Part shown: positions 1 to 6,723 of the stretch, piece by piece | Position numbering within the stretch: position 1 is the stretch's first letter | How the letters are laid out: each line of letters opens with the position of its first letter | Assembly: GCA_002437285.1 (NCBI GenBank) | Contig: DJOV01000062.1 | Location: forward strand, 352-14,415 | DNA length: 14,064 nucleotides | Reading direction: 5' to 3' | Source: Prevotella sp. UBA6429 | GTDB taxonomy: Bacteria > Bacteroidota > Bacteroidia > Bacteroidales > Bacteroidaceae | Made by a program: the position numbers and the translations under genes | The notes under the pieces: generated by a model | The model's database searches: none | Seen by the model: the letters and a program-made list of their open reading frames with translations, nothing else | What the model was told of the DNA's origin: nothing

Positions 1-126
1 GCGACAAAGTCGAGCGCAGCCCATGCTGTTTACTCTCCGTGGACAGGGACCGATGAATGGCGCGTGAGCGGTTTAACTGGGTTTAAAGCCAGCTCTTGAG
101 GGGGGACGGCGACAGCCGTGGGGAGA

Positions 127-179
127 CATGCGAACCTTCGTGTCGTGAGATCGGCTCAAAAGACGCGAAGGCTCGCATG
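127..179. repeat. Large imperfect inverted repeat (18-base arms)
   Basis: The left arm CATGCGAACCTTCGTGTC (127-144) pairs with the right arm GACGCGAAGGCTCGCATG (162-179). Sixteen of 18 positions are Watson-Crick, one is G.T and one is A.C. Inside the 17-base loop a further TGAG/CTCA stem (146-149 with 155-158) can form. As RNA from either strand this would be a long hairpin. No T-tract follows on either side, so it is not an ordinary intrinsic terminator. Confidence 0.7.
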
Positions 180-317
180 GGGCCTCAGCCTGATAGGGCT
201 TTCCCCCTCAAGGGATGGGGTTTATATGGGCTTACATTCCTGCCATGGGTCTCGTCATGCCCAATTCCGGAAGAGCCTCTTTTTAGACAAGGCAGGCTAC
301 GCTCAGTCATCCGGAAA

Positions 318-343
318 GCAAGCCTTCATTGCGTTCGGCTTGC
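318..343. repeat. Short inverted repeat, 7-bp stem
   Basis: GCAAGCC (318-324) and GGCTTGC (337-343) are perfect inverted copies around a 12-base loop. The hairpin lies at the end of the G+C-rich half of the leading intergenic region, about 160 bases before the promoter of the first gene. Its function is unknown. It has no adjoining T-run on the + strand. Confidence 0.45.
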
Positions 344-479
344 ACCGTCTTTGAGGTCATGGCGCTATGTAGCCCTTGTCGAAAATGTAATATGTATGTG
401 TCATTTATGCGACTGTTTGGTCTCATATTGTAACATTATTATGGTATTTTGCAGAATATTTACATATTTCACGGCTTAT

Positions 480-512
480 TTTGCACCTTTTGACAAAAAA
501 GCATTATCTTTG
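480..512 (+). promoter_or_regulatory. Bacteroidetes-type promoter of the first secreted-protein gene
   Basis: TTTG at 480-483 and TATCTTTG at 505-512 are separated by 21 bases. This matches the Bacteroidetes housekeeping sigma consensus (-33 TTTG, 19-21 bases, -7 TAnnTTTG). Transcription would begin near 518-520, giving an untranslated leader of about 70 bases before the ATG at 591. The leader contains a small CGCC/GGCG hairpin (530-544) and then becomes A-rich before the start codon, as is usual where Shine-Dalgarno pairing is weak. No equally good promoter is visible before the next three genes. Confidence 0.8.
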
Positions 513-590
513 CGCTTGACATTAGCGTACGCCTTTGTTAGGCGCCAGGTAGAAAGATACATTATTTAATAACAACCAAAATTACAGCAC

Positions 591-3500
591 ATGAAAAAGC
601 ATTACGCTTTGTTGCTTCTTGCAGCTGCGTTCGCAGGCGCCCCAAGCCTGCATGCGCAGACCATCCTCGACGAGGGTTTTGAGACAGGAAGCACGGAGAC
701 ATTCTCGCAGCCCGTGGCCGACGGTTGGACGACCGTCAACTCTTACACGGGAACGAACAGCAAGTATGTCTGGTCGAATTACTATTACGAGAAGGGCACC
801 ATCACCGGCAAGCACGTGGCATGCTGCGACGGCGCCTCCTATGAGGACGATGGCCAAGGCCCGCGTGAGGAGGTGCTCCTCTCGCCGGAGCTCAACCTCG
901 ACAACACCTACCAGTTGAGCTTCGACTGGAAGGTGTCGCCCCAGGCCTTCATGGACAAGTATATGTACGACCTGCAGGTGCGTGTGGTCAAGAACGGCGA
1001 CCTGAAGAACGCCGAGACCATCTTCTCCATCCAGAACGCCGAGGACCTCAAGGAGAGCGGCGTGAGCTATCCCTTTGAGAGCTGGTCGACGCAGACCAGC
1101 AAGATTGACCTGAGTGACTGGCAGGGTGAGAAGGTGAAGCTGGCCTTCGTCTACAAGATGAACACGACCTACTCCAATGTCGTTTACCTCGACAATGTGC
1201 TCGTGAAGCAGGCCACGCCTGTCACCACCCCCGTCGCCAAGATCGACAAGGAAAGCTACGACTACGGGACGGTCTATCTCGGCGAGAAGTTCTATTCTGA
1301 GGTGTTCAAGCTCACCAACACGGGCAAGAGTGGCCTGAAGATCAACAGCGTGGACCTGCCCAAGGGTGTCACGATGACCATCGACCCCACCACCGTCGAC
1401 CTCGACCGCTTGGCTTCCACCCAGTTTCAGTTTGTCTACACCGCCTCGCTCACCACGCCCGCTGAGGGCAACGCCGTGCTCCACACCAACGGCGGCGACA
1501 TCACCGTGGCGCTGAAGGCCGACAAGACCGAGGCACCCGGGGGGCTGACGGAGGAGACCTTCGAGGCTTACTTCCCCGCAGCTGGCTGGACCAACGACGG
1601 TTGGAGCGATGCCAAGAACGCCCTGGAGGGCGACCACTCGGCATCCGCCAGCACCTCGCTGACCGAGAACTACCTCACCTCGCCCCGCCTCGACCTCACC
1701 AAGGGCGGCAAGGTGATGTTCGAATACTACAACGACTTCACGTCTTCCGACGGCGAGACCTACCAGAGCAACGACATCACCCTGGAGCTCTCCACCGATG
1801 GCGGCCACACCTGGACCACCAAGTGGACCTTCGACTATGACAACGACGATGTGCAGAACAAGCGCCTCTTCGAGACCATCGACCTCGGCGTGGGCACCGA
1901 CAGCTCCTACGTGCGCTGGCACAACACCGCCGTCACCTCCGACGACGGCGACGTGCCCGAGACCAGCACCTTCTACCTCGACCGCGTGTTCCTGCCCACC
2001 CTCTACGGTGCCGACGGTGTGCCCGTGGGCGTGGCCTACAAGACCCCTGAGGACAGTGCCACCGATATCTACAACAAGAACATCAAGTTTGAGTGGACAC
2101 CCGCTCAGTTTGCCAAGAGCTACAATATCTACATCGGCAAGGCTTCGGGCCAGTACGATGTGGTCAACGGCAGCAGCGTGGGCAACAGCCTCACCTTCAC
2201 CCTGCCCCAGGCCGATTATGAGACCACTTATTACTGGAAGGTGGCCGGCGTCAACGCCGCTGGCGAGGAGACCGACTCCAAGGAGTACAGCTTCACCACA
2301 CAGAAGGACGCCACCAACTCCACCTATCCTTATGCCATGGACTTCACCGGCCTGAAGGGCCTGCCCACCGGCTGGACCTCAGAGACCACCAACAGCATTG
2401 CCAACCGCCAGTGGAGCCTGCTCGAGGGCAAGGGTAACCCCGCACCCTGTCTCTACAGCATGTGGCTCAACGCCGGAGAGCTGTCATCGGTCACCACACC
2501 TGAGTTTAAGCTCCCCGAGGGCGAGGAGGTGAACATCTCCTTCGACTGGGTGGACAAGCACCCCATCGACGCCATCGCCGATGAGAGCGGACTGGCCAAG
2601 CCTGTCAATGTGGACGGCGACAACAACGGCATCACGAAGGTGACCTTCGAAATCAATGTCGACGGACAGTGGAAGGAACTGGCACACCTCTCGCAGGACT
2701 ATGACAAGGCCGTGCAGAACACATCCGTGGGCGAGCGCTACTACTGGATCAATGAGAACTTCGACCTCAAGCAGTATGCGGGCAAGGTCGTGCAGTTCCG
2801 CTGGGTACACTATTCTTACTCAGGCAAGGACAACGGTTGCGGACTTGACAATGTGCTCATCGAGGTGAAGGCCGACAACAAGGCCGTCTTCAACAAGACG
2901 GGATGGAACGCAGGCAAGGTCAACTATGGCATGGGCGTGAACTCAGGCGACATCTTCACCCTCATCAACAAGGACGAGCAAGACCTGAAGATCAAGACCG
3001 TCACCTTCAAGACCGCACACTTCACCACCTCGCTCAAGGCAGGCGATGTCATCGCCGCCAAGGATGGCAAGCAGTTTGACGTGACGTTCTGCGCCCTGCA
3101 GGAAGCCGGCGACGTCAAGGACACGCTGGTCGTCGAGGCTGAGAACGGTTACCAGGTGAGCCTCCCCGTCGAGGGAACAGCCCTCGCACAGGACGTGCTC
3201 TACTACTCATTCGAGGACAACGCCTACGAGTATGACTGGACCAAGGACTTCACACTCATCGACGTGGACCGCACCGCCACCGTGCCGTTCAACTGCTATG
3301 GCACCGAGTTCCCCTCAAGCGGACAGGTCTATGCCTTCGCCGTGGCCTACGAGACATCCAACCTCCAGAACGTGGCCCCCATCTCAGGACAGGCCTTCCT
3401 CATCCCCGGCTCACCCCTCAGCGACGACGTGAAGGGCGACAACTGGATCGTGTCGAAGAAGCTCACTGCCACCGACAACTCCACCTTCGACTTCTATGCC

Positions 3501-3959
3501 CGCAACTGGGAGAACACAGGTAGCGTGCTGCCCGACGGCAAGCACATGGTGGGTGTCTACGTCAGCGAGACCAGTGCCTCGGACCGCAACACCTTCACAG
3601 AGGTGATGAAGCTCCAGGAGATTCCCTATCTCGACGGACACAACTGGAACCACTACACCGTAGACCTCTCGGCCTATGCCGGCAAGGATATCTATGTGGC
3701 CGTGCGCGACTACACGGAGGGCTATCGCCTGGCAGCGTTCTACGACGACTTCACCTTCTCTCACTTCGGCTACGTCACCGGCGTCAAGGAAGTGAACGCT
3801 GAGGTCGGCAACGATGCCAATGTCTCGGTCTACAACATGGGCGGCATGCTCGTGGCCAAGGGCAAGGGCCTGCAAACCCTCCAGACGCTTGCCAAGGGAG
3901 CATACATCGTGAAGGTGCAGACCGCCAACGGCACCAAGACAATGAAGATCGCACGCTAA
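591..3959 (+). CDS. Secreted multidomain adhesin-like protein with T9SS type A sorting domain (choice-of-anchor J x4, ASH-like x2, FnIII-like)
   Basis: This 1122-residue protein is predicted to be exported by Sec and then carried across the outer membrane by T9SS. The signal peptide is residues 1-23 (hydrophobic core ALLLLAAAF, ending HAQ). J-type/cleaved-adhesin beta-sandwiches lie at about 25-207, 317-476, 579-763 and 868-1061; their marks are an opening F-E-x-G/Y motif and a closing Y/G-L-D-N/D-V or Y-D-D-F motif. DUF1573/ASH-like modules, which open with Y-x-Y-G-x-V or V-N-Y-G and contain T/I-N-x-G/D, lie at about 223-313 and 764-867. An FnIII-like module occupies about 477-570 and contains YYWKVAGVN. 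The C-terminal sorting region (about 1061-1122) has VSVYNMGGMLV, KGAYIVKV and a final KIAR. There is no catalytic motif, so surface adhesion or glycan/protein binding is an inference. The ATG sits 70 bases into the transcript and directly precedes the signal peptide. Confidence 0.93.
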   Translation: MKKHYALLLLAAAFAGAPSLHAQTILDEGFETGSTETFSQPVADGWTTVNSYTGTNSKYVWSNYYYEKGTITGKHVACCDGASYEDDGQGPREEVLLSPELNLDNTYQLSFDWKVSPQAFMDKYMYDLQVRVVKNGDLKNAETIFSIQNAEDLKESGVSYPFESWSTQTSKIDLSDWQGEKVKLAFVYKMNTTYSNVVYLDNVLVKQATPVTTPVAKIDKESYDYGTVYLGEKFYSEVFKLTNTGKSGLKINSVDLPKGVTMTIDPTTVDLDRLASTQFQFVYTASLTTPAEGNAVLHTNGGDITVALKADKTEAPGGLTEETFEAYFPAAGWTNDGWSDAKNALEGDHSASASTSLTENYLTSPRLDLTKGGKVMFEYYNDFTSSDGETYQSNDITLELSTDGGHTWTTKWTFDYDNDDVQNKRLFETIDLGVGTDSSYVRWHNTAVTSDDGDVPETSTFYLDRVFLPTLYGADGVPVGVAYKTPEDSATDIYNKNIKFEWTPAQFAKSYNIYIGKASGQYDVVNGSSVGNSLTFTLPQADYETTYYWKVAGVNAAGEETDSKEYSFTTQKDATNSTYPYAMDFTGLKGLPTGWTSETTNSIANRQWSLLEGKGNPAPCLYSMWLNAGELSSVTTPEFKLPEGEEVNISFDWVDKHPIDAIADESGLAKPVNVDGDNNGITKVTFEINVDGQWKELAHLSQDYDKAVQNTSVGERYYWINENFDLKQYAGKVVQFRWVHYSYSGKDNGCGLDNVLIEVKADNKAVFNKTGWNAGKVNYGMGVNSGDIFTLINKDEQDLKIKTVTFKTAHFTTSLKAGDVIAAKDGKQFDVTFCALQEAGDVKDTLVVEAENGYQVSLPVEGTALAQDVLYYSFEDNAYEYDWTKDFTLIDVDRTATVPFNCYGTEFPSSGQVYAFAVAYETSNLQNVAPISGQAFLIPGSPLSDDVKGDNWIVSKKLTATDNSTFDFYARNWENTGSVLPDGKHMVGVYVSETSASDRNTFTEVMKLQEIPYLDGHNWNHYTVDLSAYAGKDIYVAVRDYTEGYRLAAFYDDFTFSHFGYVTGVKEVNAEVGNDANVSVYNMGGMLVAKGKGLQTLQTLAKGAYIVKVQTANGTKTMKIAR

Positions 3960-3980
3960 CCCTTACGGTCAATCATATAA

Positions 3981-4041
3981 GGTAACGGGCACCCCCGGCC
4001 GACAAGGCTCGCTACGGGCGTTCCCGTTACCTTTTTTCTTT
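3981..4041 (+). terminator. Intrinsic terminator after the first adhesin gene
   Basis: GGTAACGGG (3981-3989) and CCCGTTACC (4023-4031) form a perfect 9-bp stem closing a 33-base loop, followed by TTTTTTCTTTT (4032 onward). The loop can fold further (for example GCC/GGC), which would shorten it. The hairpin lies 21 bases after the stop codon. Because no clear promoter follows before the next gene, it may terminate only part of the transcripts. Confidence 0.8.
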
Positions 4042-4096
4042 TAAACCTACAAGCATGTCCAACTGGACAACCAGTCTGAAGAAATTTATTAAACTC

Positions 4097-6619
4097 ATGA
4101 GAAAGAACTTATTTGCTTGCGTGCTCACGGTGCTGCTCGTCTTCCTCGCCCTGCCCCTCATGGCGCAGGAGCGCGACAAGACCATCAACATCACCGTCAC
4201 TTGCAACACGGGCGAGAGCTTGCTCGGACAAGCCGTCTCGGTCAAGCAAACCGAATATGGCCTGAGCTACGCGGGTGTCAAGCTCGACGCCCAGGGCAAG
4301 GCCACCGTCAAGGCCTATGCCGGCCCCCACACCGTCACCGTGGAGCGCACGGGCTACAACACTGCCACGACATCGTTCTCCATCGGAGAGGACGAGGCCG
4401 TCAAGAACATCACCTTGCAACTGACGGAGAAGACGCGCACGCCGTTTGCCCTCGACGCCCATCTGGCGGTCGACGCATACACGGCCGCCAAGACGCTCAC
4501 CGTCACCTGGAACACGGAGAAGCCTGCCTTCTACGACGACTTTGAGAGCTATGAGCCCTTCGCCATCAACTTCGGCGACTGGACGGGCATCGACGGCGAC
4601 CAGCTCAGCGCGGCCGCCCTGCAGGGCGACTATGCCAACAGGGGCGTGCGCCAGTATGCCCAGATCATGAACCCCCTCACCGTGGAACCCATGTGGTACT
4701 ACGACTATCCGGTGCTCCGCGCCTATGAGGGCAAGCAGTATGTGGGCTTCACCCGCACTGGAAGCGGCGAGGCCAACGACGACTGGCTCATCTCGCCCGA
4801 GATTACCGTGGGCACCGACAATGTGCTCTCCTTCATGGCCAAGGCTGCCGACAAGTATCTGGAGAAGTTTGTGGTCTACATCACCACACAGACCGACAAT
4901 CCTGCCAAGGCCGACTTCAAGCAGCTCACCACGGGCAACTACGAATCGGTGGACTACAAGTGGTGGCATGAGATGCAGTATGACCTCTCCAGCTACGCCG
5001 GCAAGAAGGTGAAGATTGCCATCCGCTACATCGGCGACGCCAACCTCGGCGGAGCCTTCATGCTCATGGTCGATGACTTCTATGTGGGACAAATCAACAC
5101 CACGGAGCAGGCTGCCAAGGCTGCTCAGAAGCTCACGGGCAAGGCACAACGCATGGGCTCCGTGCCCGCCCTCTCACCCGCCAACCCCAATGAGGTGTTC
5201 GACGTCTATTTCGACGACCAGCTCGTCGGCACGACGTCGGGCTACACCTACACCCTGGAGAATGTGGCCGATGGTGTACACACCTATGGCGTGCGGGCAC
5301 GCTACAAGGCCACGACGAGTGAACTGGTGCGCGGCACCATCGACGTGAACAACACCGGCTATGCCCACCTCGTGTTCAACGTGACGGCCGACAGCAAGGC
5401 CACCGCCGACGGACAGAAGGTCAACATGCTCTCCGTGGCCACGGGCGACAACTATGCCGTGACCGTCGCCGACGGCAAGGCCGACATCAAGGCGCTACCT
5501 GCCGGACAGTATATCATCAACATCCAGAAGGGTGCCTTCAAGGAGTACAGTCTCAAGACGGACATCACGACCGACAGGTCGTTTGACATAGCCCTTGAGG
5601 ACAACGTGGAGAAGCCTTACAACATCACCGCCGATCTCACCCATGGTGATGACGGCAAGACGAACGCTTCGCTGAAGTGGAACCAGTTGCTGGGCTTCAG
5701 TGACAGTTTTGAGAGCTACGATGACTTCGCCTCAGAGTCGTTCGGCGACTGGCTGTCCTATGACGATGATGTCAAGGCTGTCTATCCCATCAGTCTGAAC
5801 GGCACGGTCATCGACTTCCCAGGTGCCAGCACGCCCTCCGATCCGCAGCCGGTACCGCCCATGGTCTTCAATCCCTGGAAGACCACACCGGCCATGTTGC
5901 CTGCCGACCCGGCCATGTATGCCCCCGATGGCGACAAGTATGTCATCTTCTTCTCGCCCCAAGGTGCCAAAGCCGACAAGTGGCTCATCTCACCGCTGAT
6001 CAACGTCTACGACGGCTTCGAGCTCAAGGCCACGGCCAAGAGCTACTCTGACATGTACCCCGAGACCATCGAGTTTGCCGTCTCGGAGGATGGCTCCGAC
6101 AATCCCGACGACTTCACCGCCATCAGCACCGCTGCCAACATGCCCAGCGATCGATGGACGGAATACTCCACACCGCTCGATGCCTATGTGGGCCGCCAGG
6201 TGCGCGTCGCCATCCACTACGTGTCCTATGACACCTTCTTCGCACAGGTCGACAACGTGAAGGTGGAGCCCAAGGACGGCGGTGGCCTCACGCTCGACTA
6301 CGGCAACGTGGTGAAATACGTCATCTACCTTGACGGCAAGAAGATAGGGGAGAGCACCACGCCCAGCTACGTGCTCACGGGTCTAACCGAAGGCAACCAC
6401 ACCATTGGCGTGGAGGCTGTCTACAAGAACGCCACCTCCGAGATGGCTACCTACGAGATTGTGGTCAGCGGCATTGGCACCGTCAAGGCTGACGCCATGC
6501 CCGTCGACGCGCAGGTGTTCACCCTGTCGGGCCAGAAGGTCAATGGCGATGTCAAGAGCCTGCCCCGTGGCGTGTATGTGGTGAAGAGCGCCAGCGGCGT
6601 GATGAAGGTCCGCAAGTGA
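4097..6619 (+). CDS. Secreted gingipain/HagA-type adhesin repeat protein with T9SS sorting domain (two duplicated units)
   Basis: This is an 840-residue protein from the ATG at 4097; an in-frame ATG at 4055 would add 14 residues before the signal peptide (1-24, ending LPLMAQ), so 4097 is preferred. The body is two copies of one unit. Copy 1 has a carboxypeptidase-regulatory/PEGA-like module (about 27-116), a beta-strand segment, a J domain (about 144-335, FYDDFESYEPF to MVDDFYVG) and an FnIII-like closing half (about 367-418, VYFDDQLVGTTSGYTYTLEN). Copy 2 repeats this at about 422-508, 534-728 (FSDSFESYDDF) and 737-791 (YVIYLDGKKIGES). A J domain followed by a Y-x-D-G-x-x-I strand pattern is the layout of the cleaved-adhesin domains of Porphyromonas gingipains and HagA; no protease domain is present. 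The C-terminus (about 792-840) contains VFTLSGQKV, PRGVYVV and ends MKVRK, typical of short T9SS type A signals. A surface haemagglutinin-like binding role is inferred. Confidence 0.92.
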   Translation: MRKNLFACVLTVLLVFLALPLMAQERDKTINITVTCNTGESLLGQAVSVKQTEYGLSYAGVKLDAQGKATVKAYAGPHTVTVERTGYNTATTSFSIGEDEAVKNITLQLTEKTRTPFALDAHLAVDAYTAAKTLTVTWNTEKPAFYDDFESYEPFAINFGDWTGIDGDQLSAAALQGDYANRGVRQYAQIMNPLTVEPMWYYDYPVLRAYEGKQYVGFTRTGSGEANDDWLISPEITVGTDNVLSFMAKAADKYLEKFVVYITTQTDNPAKADFKQLTTGNYESVDYKWWHEMQYDLSSYAGKKVKIAIRYIGDANLGGAFMLMVDDFYVGQINTTEQAAKAAQKLTGKAQRMGSVPALSPANPNEVFDVYFDDQLVGTTSGYTYTLENVADGVHTYGVRARYKATTSELVRGTIDVNNTGYAHLVFNVTADSKATADGQKVNMLSVATGDNYAVTVADGKADIKALPAGQYIINIQKGAFKEYSLKTDITTDRSFDIALEDNVEKPYNITADLTHGDDGKTNASLKWNQLLGFSDSFESYDDFASESFGDWLSYDDDVKAVYPISLNGTVIDFPGASTPSDPQPVPPMVFNPWKTTPAMLPADPAMYAPDGDKYVIFFSPQGAKADKWLISPLINVYDGFELKATAKSYSDMYPETIEFAVSEDGSDNPDDFTAISTAANMPSDRWTEYSTPLDAYVGRQVRVAIHYVSYDTFFAQVDNVKVEPKDGGGLTLDYGNVVKYVIYLDGKKIGESTTPSYVLTGLTEGNHTIGVEAVYKNATSEMATYEIVVSGIGTVKADAMPVDAQVFTLSGQKVNGDVKSLPRGVYVVKSASGVMKVRK

Positions 6620-6652
6620 CCTCCTCTTTACAACCAAGAAAACAGCAATGTA

Positions 6653-6693
6653 CGGCAAGGCGATGCGTGTCTTGCGACCCCATCGCCTTGCCG
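6653..6693 (+). terminator. Perfect 13-bp stem-loop between second and third genes (terminator-like, no U-tract)
   Basis: CGGCAAGGCGATG (6653-6665) and CATCGCCTTGCCG (6681-6693) pair perfectly over 13 bases around a 15-base loop. The following sequence, GAATTATAAC, lacks a T-run, so classical intrinsic termination is not supported. The structure lies 31 bases before the start codon of the next gene. It could be a processing or stability element, a weak attenuator, or a relic of a terminator. Confidence 0.65.
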
Positions 6694-6723
6694 GAATTAT
6701 AACACGTAAACTTAGCATCCTTT

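Larger units (their letters stand above)
1..479. other. Intergenic region with no convincing gene; G+C-rich structured half, then A+T-rich half
   Basis: No reading frame here looks like a protein. The longest + strand frame, about 96-569, has a Cys/Arg-rich composition unlike the true genes and runs through the promoter at 480-512. Bases 1-350 are G+C-rich and carry several inverted repeats: 106-119 (ACGGC/GCCGT), 127-179 (18-base arms), 265-270 with 311-316 (TTCCGG/CCGGAA) and 318-343 (7-bp stem). There is also a near-palindrome at about 78-93 centred on TTTAAA. From about 375 the sequence becomes A+T-rich. The first part could be a structured RNA, a repeat element or a decayed gene end. I recognise no known RNA family: I found no tmRNA, RNase P or tRNA signature. 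Confidence 0.5.

Noticed and set aside
416..451. Second candidate promoter (TTTG 416-419 with TATTTTG 445-451)
   Set aside because: The -7 box is one base short of TAnnTTTG and the spacer is 25 bases, longer than the usual 19-21. The site at 480-512 fits far better.
96..569. 157-codon + strand frame in the leading intergenic region
   Set aside because: It has no recognisable domain, an odd Cys/Arg-rich composition, and runs through the promoter at 480-512. The overlapping 78-codon frame at 118-354 is no better.
582..1922. Long open frame of 446 codons on the - strand inside the first adhesin gene
   Set aside because: It is fully antisense to a gene with clear domains and a signal peptide. 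Its product is a Val/Gly/His/Leu-rich low-complexity string, expected from the complement of G+C-rich codons. Similar shadows occur at 4109-5149, 9647-10726 and 10859-12097.
4028..4035. TACCTTTT as a -7 promoter box for the second gene
   Set aside because: It lacks the final G, has no TTTG at the right distance upstream, and is part of the terminator stem and T-tract.
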